A stretch of DNA of 64,000 bases from Oscillibacter valericigenes. GTDB lineage: Bacteria; Bacillota; Clostridia; Oscillospirales; Oscillospiraceae. The stretch covers positions 62,001 to 126,000 of the forward strand of contig NZ_JAFBIS010000004.1 of NCBI RefSeq assembly GCF_021531435.1, given 5' to 3'. The position numbers and the translations under genes were made by a program. This document shows, piece after piece, positions 19,401 through 29,997 of this stretch. Position 1 is the first letter of the stretch. Each line of letters starts with the position of its first letter. A model generated the notes under the pieces. That model was not told the DNA's origin and ran no database searches. It was given only the letters and a program-made list of their open reading frames with translations.

Positions 19401-20489
19401 AAGCTGGGCCAGGACAACCGGGTGTTCCAGCTATTGGAAGATGGAAAAATCGATTACGTCATCCTCACCGGCTCCACCGAGCCCAGCTATATCAAAGATT
19501 TCATCCATCTGAACCACCGCTGCGTCCAGTTGGGCATTCCGTGCCTCACTTCTCTGGACACTGCCAACGCTTTGACGGATATTCTAGCCTCCCGGTACAA
19601 CCAGCACAACACGGAGCTCATCGACATCTGCCACCTGCGGACGGAGCGCCAGAAGCTGAAATTCGCCAAGATGGAGACCTGCGGCAACGACTATATCTTC
19701 CTGGAAAACTGGGACGGGGCCATCACCTGCCCCGAATCCCTGTGCGTGACCTTCTGCGACCGGCATCACGGCATCGGCGCCGACGGCATCGTGCTCATGG
19801 AGCGGTCGGAAAAGGCCGACGCGAAGATGCGGATGTTCAACGCCGACGGCAGCGAGGGCATGATGGCGGGCAACGCCCTGCGGTGCATGGGCAAGTACCT
19901 CTATGACAATGGCATCGTGAAAAAAGAGAAGCTGACCATTGAGACCGGCAAGGGCACCAAGACCGTGAAGCTCTACACCACCAGCGGCAAGGTGACTTCC
20001 GCCTGCGTGGATATGGGCTACGCCACCCTGGACACGGCGGCGCTGAAATTTGCCATCGCGGAACAGACGGTGGTGGACTATCCCGTGGTCATCGGCGGGC
20101 GGCCCTTCCGCATCACCTGCGTGGATATGGGCAACCCCCATTGTGTGGTGTTCTGCCCCCGGGTGGATGCCGTGGACATTGATTTCATCGGCCCCCGGTT
20201 CGAGCACGCGCCCCATTTCCCGGAGCGTATCAACACGGAGTTCATCCGGGTGGTGAACCCCAGCACCATCAAGATGCGGGTCTGGGAGCGGGGCAGCGGC
20301 GAGACCATGGCCTGCGGCACCGGCGCCTGCGCAGCGGTGGTGGCGGCTGTCGCCAACGGCCTGTGCGAAAAGGGCAAGGACGTCACCGTCCGGGCCAAGG
20401 GCGGCGACCTCATCGTCAACTACACCGACGAGCGGGTGACCCTCACCGGAGACGCGAAGCTGGTCTATACCGGCGAGGCGGAATACTGA
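16452..20489 (+). CDS. Carbamoyl-phosphate synthase large subunit fused to diaminopimelate epimerase
   Basis: One uninterrupted frame of 1345 codons. Residues 1-1070 are a complete CarB: ATP-grasp 1 with FTLGGAGGGAAN, the oligomerisation region, ATP-grasp 2 with RPSYVIGGQNM, and an MGS-like allosteric domain ending near SLDTANALTDILASR. From about residue 1071 (KLKFAKMETCGNDYIF) a full DapF follows, with HHGIGADGIV, FNADGSEG, NPHCVVF, FPERINTEFI and ERGSGETMACGTGACAA. DapF interconverts LL- and meso-diaminopimelate for lysine and peptidoglycan. The second catalytic Cys is present (residue 1288), but the position of the first, normally CGN, reads AGN (Ala 1139). No stop or internal RBS separates the halves. 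CarB function is secure; epimerase activity is uncertain. Confidence 0.93.
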   Translation: MPLDTSIKKVLVIGSGPIVIGQAAEFDYAGAQACRILKEAGVNVVLCNSNPATIMTDQAMADEIYLEPLTTETIKRIILKERPDSILAGLGGQTGLTLAMQLDKEGFLQEQGVRLLGTDAKVISRAEDRELFKEAMAEIGQPVIASDIAETVEDALAVADRIGYPVIVRPAFTLGGAGGGAANNAKELRIIAQTGLDASPITQVLIEKAIFGWKEIEFETMRDGVGNVIAVCSMENLDPVGVHTGDSIVVAPTQTLADKEFQMLRKASLDIITHLGIVGGCNVQLALNPDSFEYAVIEVNPRVSRSSALASKATGYPIAKITTKIALGYTLDEIKNDITGKTCACFEPTLDYIVVKMPKWPFDKFADASRKLGTQMKATGEVMSIAPSFEMALMKAVRGAEVGLDTLNRKVDPEDTAPIWERLRRVDDHRIFTVFEALKSGISIEEIFSITKIDRWFLAKLKKMAEFELALEKDGLTAEHYETGKKLGYPDSALLRLSGAEALPCESKTAVYKMVDTCGAEFDAETPYFYSSFDQFCESRTFPRSGKPVIMVLGSGPIRIGQGIEFDYSSVHCVWTLKELGYEVVIVNNNPETVSTDYDTADRLYFEPLYPEDVMHIIEVEKPVGVVVAFGGQTAIKLTKFLDDHGIRIMGTSAESIDMAEDRERFDELLERFSIKRPRGMGITGMQGALDAAHELGYPVLLRPSYVIGGQNMVIAHNDEDVRTYMEVILSGKIENPVLVDQYLMGKELEVDVISDGKDVLIPGVMQHIERTGVHSGDSIAVYPPYSIGDKMLRTIIDCSEKLALSLGTKGLINIQYLIYQNDLYVIEVNPRASRTVPYISKVTGVPMVDLATRVMVGQPLASLGYGTGLYKQPPYVAVKVPVFSFEKITDANAALSPEMKSTGEVLGLGKDMQEALFKGLVSAGYKVEKSEHAGVLISVNRRDQPEIVNIARKLDEMGFKLYATERTAQEISRLGTDVEVVGKLGQDNRVFQLLEDGKIDYVILTGSTEPSYIKDFIHLNHRCVQLGIPCLTSLDTANALTDILASRYNQHNTELIDICHLRTERQKLKFAKMETCGNDYIFLENWDGAITCPESLCVTFCDRHHGIGADGIVLMERSEKADAKMRMFNADGSEGMMAGNALRCMGKYLYDNGIVKKEKLTIETGKGTKTVKLYTTSGKVTSACVDMGYATLDTAALKFAIAEQTVVDYPVVIGGRPFRITCVDMGNPHCVVFCPRVDAVDIDFIGPRFEHAPHFPERINTEFIRVVNPSTIKMRVWERGSGETMACGTGACAAVVAAVANGLCEKGKDVTVRAKGGDLIVNYTDERVTLTGDAKLVYTGEAEY

Positions 20490-20494
20490 GTCAA

Positions 20495-20528
20495 CAGGGC
20501 CGTGGGCGTTTTGCCGCACGGCCCTGCT
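20495..20528 (+). terminator. Hairpin after carB/dapF, probable weak terminator
   Basis: AGGGCCGTG pairs with CACGGCCCT around a GGCGTTTTGCCG loop that can itself pair. Only a short GCTTT follows, so termination may be partial. Confidence 0.55.
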
Positions 20529-20550
20529 TTGCGGAAAAGAGGGAAGGACA

Positions 20551-21231
20551 TTGCTTCAGGAAACGGAAAAACAGTTTCAAAAATCGGAGTCCTTTTTGGT
20601 GGGCGCTCTGCTGGCGGCGGCAGGCGGCCTGCTGGACGCCTACACCTATCTCAGCCGGGGCGGTGTGTTTGCCAACGCGGAGACGGGCAACATGGTGCTC
20701 TTCGGCATCTGCCTGATCCAGGGCCAGTGGCGGAGAGCCGCGGGGTATCTGCTTCCCATCCTGGCCTTCGCCCTGGGTGTTCTGGCGGCGGAGTTCATCC
20801 GGGAGCACCACCGCAGCGGCCCCAGGTATCACTGGCGGCACACCGTTCTGCTGGCCGAGATCGCCGTGCTGTGCGTCGTGGCGTTCCTGCCCCGGGGAGA
20901 GTGGGACCCGGCGGCAAATACCTTGGTGGCCTTTGTCTGCGCCCTGCAGGTGGAGACCTTCCGGAAGGTCCGGGGCAACCCCTTTGCCACCACCATGTGC
21001 ACCGGAAACCTCCGCAGCGGCACGGAGGCCATTTACCACGCTCTTACCGGCGGAAAGAGGACAAGCGTGGAAAAGGGCTTGTGCTATTACGCCGTCATTG
21101 CCTGTTTTATCGCGGGCGCGGCCCTGGGAGCATGGCTGACCGGGCTGGCGCCCCAGCGGGCGGTGCTGGGCGCGGCGGGATTTCAGCTGGCGGCCTTTGG
21201 GCTGATGTGTCAAAAGGGCAGGCAGGCGTAA
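20551..21231 (+). CDS. DUF1275/YoaK family membrane protein
   Basis: 226 residues, probable TTG start at 20551 with a GAGGGAAGG-type RBS. Six or so hydrophobic helices are visible, and the family pattern LLAAAGGLLDAYTYLSRGGVFANAETGNMV near the N-terminus is characteristic of DUF1275 (DAYTY, TGN). FATTMCTGNLRSG is a second conserved segment after the middle. The family is uncharacterised; a transport role is often assumed. It follows the carB/dapF hairpin by 23 nt and could be expressed by readthrough. Confidence 0.82.
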   Translation: MLQETEKQFQKSESFLVGALLAAAGGLLDAYTYLSRGGVFANAETGNMVLFGICLIQGQWRRAAGYLLPILAFALGVLAAEFIREHHRSGPRYHWRHTVLLAEIAVLCVVAFLPRGEWDPAANTLVAFVCALQVETFRKVRGNPFATTMCTGNLRSGTEAIYHALTGGKRTSVEKGLCYYAVIACFIAGAALGAWLTGLAPQRAVLGAAGFQLAAFGLMCQKGRQA

Positions 21232-21410
21232 ATTTGTTGGTTTCGGCTTGAAAATACGACGGCTTTTGTGCAATTTCCAAAACAAACTCCCTGCAAATTC
21301 TACGCAAAATTTGCAAAGAATTTGTGCAGCAGACTTCTCATCCTCCTTCAACTATGATAGAATTTTAACGGAATCTGAACTTGCATGGAAGAAACGGGGA
21401 GAGAAATCCC

Positions 21411-22022
21411 ATGGGGACGAGCAAAGAGACAGAGCATAAAAAGTTCCAATGGCCGAGGATCGGGATGCGGAATATCAAGACCGCCACCGCTGCCGCCCTC
21501 TGTGCATTGGTCTATTATTTTTTTGACCGCAGCCCCGCTTTTGCCTGCATCGGCGCCATTTTCGGCATGGGCAGCGACTACGATATGAGCAAGCTCCACG
21601 GCGGCAACCGCTTTTTCGGCACGCTGGTGGGCGGCTTCATTGGCATGGCCCTGTTCGCCGTTTACGCGGAGCTGTTCCCTGACGGCAGCAACCGCTGGGT
21701 CCTGATCCCGCTGACCTTTGTGGGCGTGGTGATCCTGATCGTGGCCTGCCAGTATATCTGGGTGGGCGGCATCCAGCCCGGCGGCGTGGTGCTGTGCATC
21801 ATCCTCTTTAACACACCCACGGACACGTATATCTCCTATGCTCTGAACCGCATTCTGGACACCGGCGTCGGTGTGATAGCCGCGCTGTTCGTCAACGCCA
21901 TGCTGCCCGGCGGCTTTACGTTCCGGTTTATGCGCCGTTTCTATGCGTGGCTGGGCATTCAGAGTGATATTAGCCACACGGGACCGGAGGTTCCGCTCAT
22001 CCACAGAAAGAACAAAAAATAA
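21411..22022 (+). CDS. FUSC/aromatic acid exporter-like membrane protein
   Basis: 203 residues from ATG 21411 with GGGGAG about 10 nt upstream; a TTG at 21381 is a weaker alternative. The N-terminus IGMRNIKTATAAALCALVYYFF and the following hydrophobic segments (about five or six) resemble the membrane half of FUSC/ArAE exporters (YhhN- or YgaE-like, Pfam ArAE groups). The large cytoplasmic domain of full-length family members is missing, as in short Firmicutes versions. A possible promoter (TTCTCA, 17 nt, TAGAAT at 21358-21363) lies upstream. Substrate unknown. Confidence 0.75.
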   Translation: MGTSKETEHKKFQWPRIGMRNIKTATAAALCALVYYFFDRSPAFACIGAIFGMGSDYDMSKLHGGNRFFGTLVGGFIGMALFAVYAELFPDGSNRWVLIPLTFVGVVILIVACQYIWVGGIQPGGVVLCIILFNTPTDTYISYALNRILDTGVGVIAALFVNAMLPGGFTFRFMRRFYAWLGIQSDISHTGPEVPLIHRKNKK

Positions 22023-22074
22023 AACAGGCGGCAGAAAAGTTTTGTTGATTTTTCAAAAACTTGAAAATGCCGCC

Positions 22075-22104
22075 TTGACAAAAGGTGTGGGGGGCGAGTA
22101 TAGT
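22075..22104 (+). promoter_or_regulatory. SigA promoter of the leu operon
   Basis: A consensus TTGACA at 22075-22080, an 18-nt spacer and TATAGT at 22099-22104, immediately before the T-box leader. A long imperfect hairpin (22028-22073) lies just upstream of it and may insulate the preceding gene. Confidence 0.8.
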
Positions 22105-22109
22105 AGCCC

Positions 22110-22404
22110 CAACACCAATCATCCGAAATACGATGACGGGGAAAAAGTCTTGCCACAGACGCTTCAGAGAGTTGCCGGCCGCTGCGAGGCAATGCAGAGT
22201 GGAAAGATGTCACTGGCCCCTGAGTAGTTCCGCTGAGACGCATGTTTAGGCGGGAACGGGTTTCCTCACCGTTACCAAAGAGGCGGGATTCGTCCGGACG
22301 TGAGCCGGGCCGATGCCGAAAGCGGGCATTTTTTATGCCAATGAGAGTGGTACCGCGGAAGTTCAGCTTTCGTCTCTTCTTTGAAGAGACGAAAGCTTTT
22401 TTGT
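22110..22404 (+). promoter_or_regulatory. T-box leader of leuACDB, leucine (CUG) specifier
   Basis: Stem I shows a K-turn-like ATGACGG (about 22131-22138), the AG-bulge region CAGAGAG, and a distal loop. The likely specifier is CTG at 22213-22215, a leucine codon, six nt before GAGTAG. The T-box motif GAGAGTGGTACCGCGG is at 22343-22358, with TGGT matching tRNA ending A-CCA. A terminator follows (stem 22365-22378 with 22384-22397, then T6). Uncharged tRNA-Leu should stabilise the antiterminator and allow leu transcription. Family knowledge plus direct reading of motifs. Confidence 0.93.
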
Positions 22405-22450
22405 TTGTTTGGGATAATTTTTGCAGATAGAAAGCAGGAGGAATCAGACC

Positions 22451-23962
22451 ATGAAGCATATCAAGATTTTTGACACCACCCTGAGAGACGGCGAGCAGTC
22501 CCCGGGCTGCAGCATGAACCTCTCTGAGAAGATCGAGATGGCGAAGCAGCTGGAAAAGCTGGGTGTGGACATCATTGAGGCCGGCTTTGCCATCGCCTCC
22601 CCCATGGACCACAAGAGCGTCCAGGCCATCGCCGGAGCGGTGACTGACTGCACCGTGGCGTCTCTGGCCCGCTGCACGAAGGGCGACATCGACGCCGCCT
22701 GGGACGCGGTGAAGGGCGCGAAGCACCCCCGCATCCATGTGTTCCTGGCCACCAGCGACATCCACATGAAATACAAGCTGCAGATGTCCCCGGAGGAGGT
22801 GCTCCGGCGCATCACCGATATGGTGGGCTACGCCAAGAGCTTCTGCGAGGACATCGAGTTCTCCGCCGAGGACGCCTCCCGCTCCGACTGGGCGTTCCTG
22901 GCCCAGTGCTACACCAATGCCGTAACCGCCGGCGCCACCACCCTGAACGTGCCTGACACCGTGGGCTATTCCACCCCCCAGGAGATGGCGGAGCTCATCA
23001 CCTACCTGCGCCAGAACGTGGCCGGCATCGAGAACGTGGACATCTCCGTCCACTGCCATGACGATCTGGGCATGGCGGTGGCCAACTCCCTGGCCTGCAT
23101 CAAGGCGGGCGCTACCCAGGTGGAGTGCACCGTCAACGGTATCGGCGAGCGGGCGGGCAACGCCAGCCTGGAGGAGATCGTGATGGCCCTCCACACCCGC
23201 CGGGATTTCTACGACGCCGAGACGGGCATCAATACGAAGCAGATCTACCGTTCCAGCAAGCTCCTCAGCAACATCACCGGCGTGCCCATCCCGCCCAGCA
23301 AGGCCGTCGTGGGCGCCAATGCCTTCGCCCATGAGTCCGGCATCCACCAGCACGGCGTCATCGCCAACGCCCAGACCTACGAGATCATGAACTCTACCGA
23401 TGTGGGCATCCCCCAGAACACCATGGTGCTTGGCAAGCACTCCGGCAAGCACGCTCTGCGGGATAAGCTGGCCTCCATGGGCTATGAGCTCAGCGACCAG
23501 GAGCTGGAGAAGGTCTTTGCCCGGTTCAAGATCCTGGCGGACAAAAAGAAAAACATCACCACCGCCGACCTGGAGGCCCTGGTGCTCCACCGCCACAACG
23601 CCAGCTATGAGACCTGCCAGCTGGTGAGTCATGTGGTCAACGCCGGCGACGGCGTGCCCAACACCTCCTGCGTGAAGCTCAAGCGCGCCGGAGAGGAGAT
23701 GGAGGAAGTGGCCATCGGCTCCGGCCCCCTGGACGCCTCCTTCAAGGCCATCAACCGGATGCTGGGACTGGACATCAAGCTGGACAGCTTCAGCCTGAAC
23801 GCCGTCACCGACGGCGAGGACGCCATCGGCGAGGCCGTGGTGAAGATCGAAGCCCCCAACGGCCGCCGCTACACCGGCACCGGCCTTTCCACCGACATCA
23901 TCGAGTCCTCCATCCGGGCCTACGTCAACGGCATCAACAAGATGATGGAAGCGACCGCTTAA
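22451..23962 (+). CDS. leuA: 2-isopropylmalate synthase
   Basis: 503 residues from ATG 22451, with GCAGGAGG at 22434-22441; an in-frame TTG at 22421 is less likely. It condenses 2-oxoisovalerate with acetyl-CoA, the first committed step of leucine synthesis. The catalytic barrel has [16 protein letters not shown], the metal-binding [14 protein letters not shown], and [14 protein letters not shown]. The C-terminal LeuA regulatory domain (about residues 370-503, with [19 protein letters not shown]) binds leucine for feedback. First gene of the T-box-controlled leuACDB operon; leuC starts 15 nt after its stop. Confidence 0.96.
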   Translation: MKHIKIFDTTLRDGEQSPGCSMNLSEKIEMAKQLEKLGVDIIEAGFAIASPMDHKSVQAIAGAVTDCTVASLARCTKGDIDAAWDAVKGAKHPRIHVFLATSDIHMKYKLQMSPEEVLRRITDMVGYAKSFCEDIEFSAEDASRSDWAFLAQCYTNAVTAGATTLNVPDTVGYSTPQEMAELITYLRQNVAGIENVDISVHCHDDLGMAVANSLACIKAGATQVECTVNGIGERAGNASLEEIVMALHTRRDFYDAETGINTKQIYRSSKLLSNITGVPIPPSKAVVGANAFAHESGIHQHGVIANAQTYEIMNSTDVGIPQNTMVLGKHSGKHALRDKLASMGYELSDQELEKVFARFKILADKKKNITTADLEALVLHRHNASYETCQLVSHVVNAGDGVPNTSCVKLKRAGEEMEEVAIGSGPLDASFKAINRMLGLDIKLDSFSLNAVTDGEDAIGEAVVKIEAPNGRRYTGTGLSTDIIESSIRAYVNGINKMMEATA

Positions 23963-23977
23963 AAGGAGAACAAAACA

Positions 23978-25246
23978 ATGGGAATGACCATGACGCAGAA
24001 AATTCTGGCAAAGCACGCGGGCCTGGACAGCGTGCGGGCCGGACAGCTCATCCAGGCCAGACTGGACCTGGTGCTGGGCAACGACATCACCACTCCGGTT
24101 GCCATCAATGAGTTTGAAGCGGCGGGCTTCGACAAGGTGTTCGACAAGAGCCGCATCGCCCTGGTGATGGACCACTTCGCCCCCAACAAGGACATCAAGG
24201 CCGCCACCCAGTGCAGGCAGTGCCGCACCTTTGCACGGAAATTCGACATCGACCACTACTACGATGTGGGCACCATGGGCATCGAGCACGCCCTTCTGCC
24301 GGAGCAGGGATTGGTGGCTCCCGGCGAGGCCGTCATCGGCGCCGACTCCCACACCTGCACCTACGGCGCCCTGGGCGCCTTCTCCACCGGCGTAGGCTCT
24401 ACGGACATGGGCGCTGCTATGGCGGCGGGGGAGACCTGGTTCAAGGTGCCCTCCGCCATCAAAGTGAACCTCACCGGGAAGCTCCGCCCCTATGTCTCCG
24501 GCAAGGACGTCATCCTGACCCTCATCGGCATGATCGGCGTGGACGGCGCCCGGTACCAGTCTTTGGAGTTCACCGGCCCCGGCGTGGCGGAATTGAGCAT
24601 CTACGACCGGCTGACCATCTCCAACATGGCTATCGAGGCCGGCGCGAAAAACGGCATCTTCCCCGTGGACGATGTGACCCGGGCTTATGTGGCGGAGCGC
24701 GTTGACCGCCCCTGGACCGCTTATGAGGCGGACGAGGACGCGGAGTACGAGCGCACGGTGGAGATCGACCTTTCCCGGGTGGACTGCACCGTGGCTTACC
24801 CCCATCTGCCGGAAAACGCCCATCCCGCCCGGGAGGGCAAGGACATCGCCATCGACCAGATCGTCATCGGCTCCTGCACCAACGGCCAGCTGCCCGACAT
24901 GGCCGCCGCCGCTGAAATTCTGAAGGGCCGCCGTCTGGCTCCCGGCGTCCGGGGCATCATCATCCCCGCTACCCAAAACGTTTACCGGGAGTGCATGCAC
25001 CGGGGCTACACCGACATCTTCCTGGACGCGGGCTGCATCGTCTCCACCCCCACCTGCGGGCCGTGTCTCGGCGGCTACATGGGCATTCTGGCCGCCGGAG
25101 AGCGGTGCGTCTCTACCACCAACCGCAACTTCGTGGGACGGATGGGGCATGTGGACAGCGAGGTCTATCTGGCCTCTCCCGCTGTGGCGGCGGCATCCGG
25201 CATTATGGGCCATATCGCACATCCCGAGGAGGTCGTGAACAAATGA
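23978..25246 (+). CDS. leuC: 3-isopropylmalate dehydratase large subunit
   Basis: 422 residues, the short LeuC/HacA-type large subunit. With LeuD it isomerises 2- to 3-isopropylmalate using a [4Fe-4S] cluster. Cluster cysteines are visible in IGSCTNGQ and [10 protein letters not shown]. The substrate-loop region has [23 protein letters not shown] 23978 is preceded by AAAAGGAG. The stop TGA overlaps the leuD ATG (ATGA), which couples translation of the two subunits. Confidence 0.95.
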   Translation: MGMTMTQKILAKHAGLDSVRAGQLIQARLDLVLGNDITTPVAINEFEAAGFDKVFDKSRIALVMDHFAPNKDIKAATQCRQCRTFARKFDIDHYYDVGTMGIEHALLPEQGLVAPGEAVIGADSHTCTYGALGAFSTGVGSTDMGAAMAAGETWFKVPSAIKVNLTGKLRPYVSGKDVILTLIGMIGVDGARYQSLEFTGPGVAELSIYDRLTISNMAIEAGAKNGIFPVDDVTRAYVAERVDRPWTAYEADEDAEYERTVEIDLSRVDCTVAYPHLPENAHPAREGKDIAIDQIVIGSCTNGQLPDMAAAAEILKGRRLAPGVRGIIIPATQNVYRECMHRGYTDIFLDAGCIVSTPTCGPCLGGYMGILAAGERCVSTTNRNFVGRMGHVDSEVYLASPAVAAASGIMGHIAHPEEVVNK

Positions 25247-25734
25247 ACGCACACGGAATCGTACATAAATACGGGGACCACGTCGATACCGACGTCATCA
25301 TCCCCGCCCGGTATCTGGCTACCCAGGACGCCAGGGAGCTGGCCTCCCACTGCATGGAGGACATCGATAAGACCTTCATCACCAAGGTGAAGGACGGCGA
25401 CATCATGGCGGCCGGGGCTAACTTCGGCTGCGGCTCCTCCCGGGAGCATGCCCCCATCGCCATCAAAGCCAGCGGCATCTCCTGCGTCATCGCCGCCAGC
25501 TTTGCCCGCATTTTCTACCGCAACGCCATCAACATCGGCCTGCCCATTCTGGAGTGTCCCGCCGCCAGCCGGGGCATCGAAAACGGCGACGAGGTGGAGG
25601 TCAACTTTGACACCGGCGTCATCACCAACGTGACCAAAAACGAGACCTACCAGGCGGAGCCCTTCCCGCCGTTTATCAAGGACATGATCGCCAAGGGCGG
25701 CCTGATGGCCTCCCTGAAGGCAAAGGAGGGCTGA
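25243..25734 (+). CDS. leuD: 3-isopropylmalate dehydratase small subunit
   Basis: 163 residues from ATG 25243, overlapping the leuC stop by four bases, with GAGGAGG inside leuC as RBS. The swivelling domain shows [11 protein letters not shown], then [20 protein letters not shown] and [16 protein letters not shown], all LeuD signatures. It forms the heterodimer with LeuC. leuB starts 2 nt after the stop. The frame stays open upstream inside leuC, but family length supports this start. Confidence 0.95.
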   Translation: MNAHGIVHKYGDHVDTDVIIPARYLATQDARELASHCMEDIDKTFITKVKDGDIMAAGANFGCGSSREHAPIAIKASGISCVIAASFARIFYRNAINIGLPILECPAASRGIENGDEVEVNFDTGVITNVTKNETYQAEPFPPFIKDMIAKGGLMASLKAKEG

Positions 25735-25736
25735 GC

Positions 25737-26807
25737 GTGGAAAAGACCATTGCCATCATCAAGGGCGACGGCATCGGCCCGGAGATCGTGACCGAGGCCA
25801 TGGGCGTGCTGGACGCCGTAGCTGCCAAGTTCGGCCACACCTTCACCTATGTAGACGCTCCCATGGGCGGCTGCGCCATCGACGCTTTCGGCGTGCCCCT
25901 GCCGGACTCCAGCCTGGAGACTTGCCTGAACGCCGACAGCGTGCTGCTGGGCGCCGTGGGCGGCCCCAAGTGGGACAGCCAGCCTTCCGCCAACCGCCCG
26001 GAGCGGGGCTTGCTGAAGCTCCGGGGCGCTATGAAACTGTACTCCAACGTCCGGCCCGCCCGGATGTTCTCCGACCTCTCCGCGTCCTGCCCCCTGCGGG
26101 CGGACATCGCGGCAAAAGGCATTGACTTCGTGGTGGTCCGGGAGCTGATCGGCGGCGTATACTTCGGCGAGCACTCCACCGCCGAGGTGGACGGCGAGCA
26201 GAAGGCCACCGACATCATGGCCTACGCCGAGCATGAGATCCGCCGGGTGGCACATGTGGCATTCCAGATGGCCCAAAAACGCCGCAGACGGGTGACCTCC
26301 ATCGACAAGGCGAACGTACTGGACACCTCCCGGCTGTGGCGCAGGGTGGTCAGCGAGGTGGCGGAGGAGTACCCGGATGTGGAGCTGCTCCACATGTATG
26401 TGGACAACGCCGCCATGCAGATCGTCCGGGACCCCAGCCAGTTCGACGTCATCGTGACGGAAAACCTGTTCGGCGACATCCTCTCCGACGAGGCCAGCCA
26501 GATCACCGGCTCCATCGGCATGATCCCCTCCTCCAGCATGGGCGAGGGCACCCGGGGCCTTTACGAGCCCATCCACGGCTCCGCCCCGGACATCGCGGGC
26601 CAGAACAAGGCCAACCCCATCGGCACTATTTTGGCGGCGGCCATGATGCTGCGGTACAGCTTCGACATGGCGGCGGAGGCCGACACCATCGAGGCCGCCG
26701 TGGACCAGACGCTGAAGGCGGGCATCCGCTGTGGCGACATCATGCAGGCGGGCTGTACGCTGGTCGGCTGCCGGGAGATGGGCGCGGAGATCCGCAGTCG
26801 TATCTGA
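25737..26807 (+). CDS. leuB: 3-isopropylmalate dehydrogenase
   Basis: 356 residues starting at GTG 25737, directly after the leuD stop. It oxidatively decarboxylates 3-isopropylmalate with NAD+ to the leucine precursor. Seen: KGDGIGPEIV near the N-terminus, RPAR and RELIGGVYFGEH, the catalytic Lys/Asp segments VTSIDKANVL and DNAAMQIVR, VTENLFGDILSDEASQ and the cofactor loop EPIHGSAPDIAGQNKANP. It is the last gene of leuACDB. A small 8-bp inverted repeat (26811-26827) just past the stop could act as a weak terminator before the ilv promoter. Confidence 0.96.
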   Translation: MEKTIAIIKGDGIGPEIVTEAMGVLDAVAAKFGHTFTYVDAPMGGCAIDAFGVPLPDSSLETCLNADSVLLGAVGGPKWDSQPSANRPERGLLKLRGAMKLYSNVRPARMFSDLSASCPLRADIAAKGIDFVVVRELIGGVYFGEHSTAEVDGEQKATDIMAYAEHEIRRVAHVAFQMAQKRRRRVTSIDKANVLDTSRLWRRVVSEVAEEYPDVELLHMYVDNAAMQIVRDPSQFDVIVTENLFGDILSDEASQITGSIGMIPSSSMGEGTRGLYEPIHGSAPDIAGQNKANPIGTILAAAMMLRYSFDMAAEADTIEAAVDQTLKAGIRCGDIMQAGCTLVGCREMGAEIRSRI

Positions 26808-26838
26808 CTGCTGATGTCTGACATCAGAAAAATTAAGC

Positions 26839-26867
26839 TTGACATTTGCAAACTTCTATGGCAGAAT
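26839..26867 (+). promoter_or_regulatory. SigA promoter of ilvC-ilvD
   Basis: TTGACA at 26839-26844, a 17-nt spacer and CAGAAT at 26862-26867, placed directly before the second T-box leader, so ilvC has its own start separate from leu. Confidence 0.78.
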
Positions 26868-26873
26868 CACCCA

Positions 26874-28265
<1,392 letters not shown>

Positions 28266-28281
28266 ACACAAAATCCGCGGT

Positions 28282-28312
28282 GCAGGCCGGGGCCCAAGGG
28301 CCTCCGGCCTGC
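28282..28312 (+). other. Stable intercistronic hairpin between ilvC and ilvD
   Basis: GCAGGCCGG at 28282-28290 pairs with CCGGCCTGC at 28304-28312, and an inner GGCCC/GGGCC extends the stem. No T-tract follows, so it is more likely an mRNA stability or processing element than a terminator. Confidence 0.6.
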
Positions 28313-28338
28313 CAGCGAATCGGAAAGAGGAGAACGCC

Positions 28339-29997
28339 ATGCGCAGTGACAATGTGACAAAGGGCGCCGAGCGGGCGCCCAACCGCAGCCTGTTTTACGC
28401 CCTGGGCTACACGCCCGAGGATCTGGAAAAGCCCCTGATCGCCGTGGTCAGCGCCCACAGCGACATTGTTCCCGGCCACATGAACCTGGACAAGCTGACT
28501 CAGGCCGTGAAGAGCGGCATCGAGGCCGCCGGCGGCACGCCTTTCATGGTGCCCGCCATCGGCGTGTGCGACGGCATCGCCATGGGCCATGTGGGTATGA
28601 AATACTCCCTGGCCAGCCGGGAGCTGATCTGCGACAGCGTGGAGACCATGTTCCTGGCCCATCAGTTCGACGGTTGTGTGCTGGTGCCCAACTGCGATAA
28701 GATCGTGCCCGGCATGGTCATGGCCGCCGTCCGTATGAACGTGCCCGCCGTGGTCTGCTCCGGCGGACCCATGCTGGCGGGCAGCTACGATGGCCAGGAG
28801 GTGAGCCTCTCCAAGATGTTCGAGGCCGTGGGCTCCTACAAGGCGGGCATGATCTCCGAGGAAAAGCTGGAGGAGTGCACCCAGAACTGCTGCCCCTCCT
28901 GCGGCAGCTGCTCCGGCATGTACACCGCCAACAGCATGAACTGCCTGTGCGAGGCCATCGGCATCGGACTGCCCGGAAACGGCACCATCCCCGCCGCTTA
29001 CAGCAAGCGCCTCCAGCTGGGCCGTCAGGCGGGCGCCGCTATCATGGAGATGGTCCGCCGGAATATCTGTGCCCGGGACATCATCAACGAGCGCAGCATC
29101 CGCAACGCCCTGACCTGCGACATGGCCCTGGGCTGCTCCACCAACACGGTGCTGCACCTGCTGGCTATCGCCCATGAGGCGGGTGTGCCCGTAGATTTGG
29201 CGCTGTTCAACGAAATTTCCGCCAAGACCCCCAACCTGTGCCATCTGGCTCCCGCCGGTCCCACCCACATGCCGGACCTGTACGCCGCCGGCGGCATCCC
29301 CGCCGTCCAGGCGGAGCTGGCGAAGCAGGGTTTGCTGGACCTGGACTGTATGACCGTCACCGGCAAGACCGTGGGCGAGAACATCCAGGGCGCCAAGAAC
29401 CTCAACCACAACGCCATCCGGCCCATTGAGGACCCGTACAGCACCACCGGCGGCCTGCAGATCCTGTGGGGCAACCTGGCCCCCAACGGCTGCGTGGTCA
29501 AGCGCAGCGCCGTGGCCCCGGAGATGCAGACCCACACCGGCCCCGCCCGGGTGTTCAACAGCGAGGAGGAGGCCATCGCCGCCATCTACGCGGGGAAGAT
29601 CGTCCCCGGCGACGTGGTGGTCATCCGCTACGAGGGCCCCAAGGGCGGCCCCGGCATGCGGGAGATGCTGAATCCCACCTCCGCCCTGGCGGGCATGGGC
29701 CTGGACAAGACCGTGGCCCTCATCACCGACGGCCGCTTCTCCGGCGCCAGCCGGGGCGCCTCCATCGGCCACGTCAGCCCCGAGGCGGCCTCCGGCGGGC
29801 CTATCGGTTTGGTGAAAGAGGGCGACCAGATCGCCATCGACATCCCCAACGCCTCCGTGACCCTGCTGGTCTCCGACGAGGAGCTGGCCGCCCGCCGGGC
29901 CGTTTATGTCCAGCCCGCGCCCAACATCACCACCGGCTGGCTCAGCCGCTACGCCCGCATGGTCACCAGCGCCGATGAAGGAGCTGTTCTGAAGTAA
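28339..29997 (+). CDS. ilvD: Dihydroxy-acid dehydratase
   Basis: 552 residues, full IlvD length. It dehydrates dihydroxy-isovalerate/methylvalerate to the 2-oxoacids for Val, Ile and Leu, using an Fe-S cluster and Mg2+. Cluster cysteines are in [12 protein letters not shown] and [18 protein letters not shown]. Other signatures are [17 protein letters not shown] and the C-terminal [30 protein letters not shown] precedes ATG 28339. Its stop overlaps the next ATG by one base (TAATG), so the DUF815 ATPase is translationally coupled to it. Confidence 0.97.
   Translation: MRSDNVTKGAERAPNRSLFYALGYTPEDLEKPLIAVVSAHSDIVPGHMNLDKLTQAVKSGIEAAGGTPFMVPAIGVCDGIAMGHVGMKYSLASRELICDSVETMFLAHQFDGCVLVPNCDKIVPGMVMAAVRMNVPAVVCSGGPMLAGSYDGQEVSLSKMFEAVGSYKAGMISEEKLEECTQNCCPSCGSCSGMYTANSMNCLCEAIGIGLPGNGTIPAAYSKRLQLGRQAGAAIMEMVRRNICARDIINERSIRNALTCDMALGCSTNTVLHLLAIAHEAGVPVDLALFNEISAKTPNLCHLAPAGPTHMPDLYAAGGIPAVQAELAKQGLLDLDCMTVTGKTVGENIQGAKNLNHNAIRPIEDPYSTTGGLQILWGNLAPNGCVVKRSAVAPEMQTHTGPARVFNSEEEAIAAIYAGKIVPGDVVVIRYEGPKGGPGMREMLNPTSALAGMGLDKTVALITDGRFSGASRGASIGHVSPEAASGGPIGLVKEGDQIAIDIPNASVTLLVSDEELAARRAVYVQPAPNITTGWLSRYARMVTSADEGAVLK

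Noticed and set aside
21959-25252. A 1097-codon minus-strand open frame covering the leu region
   Set aside because: It runs across the T-box leader, leuA and leuC, which are certain. Low-complexity product, no motif, no RBS.
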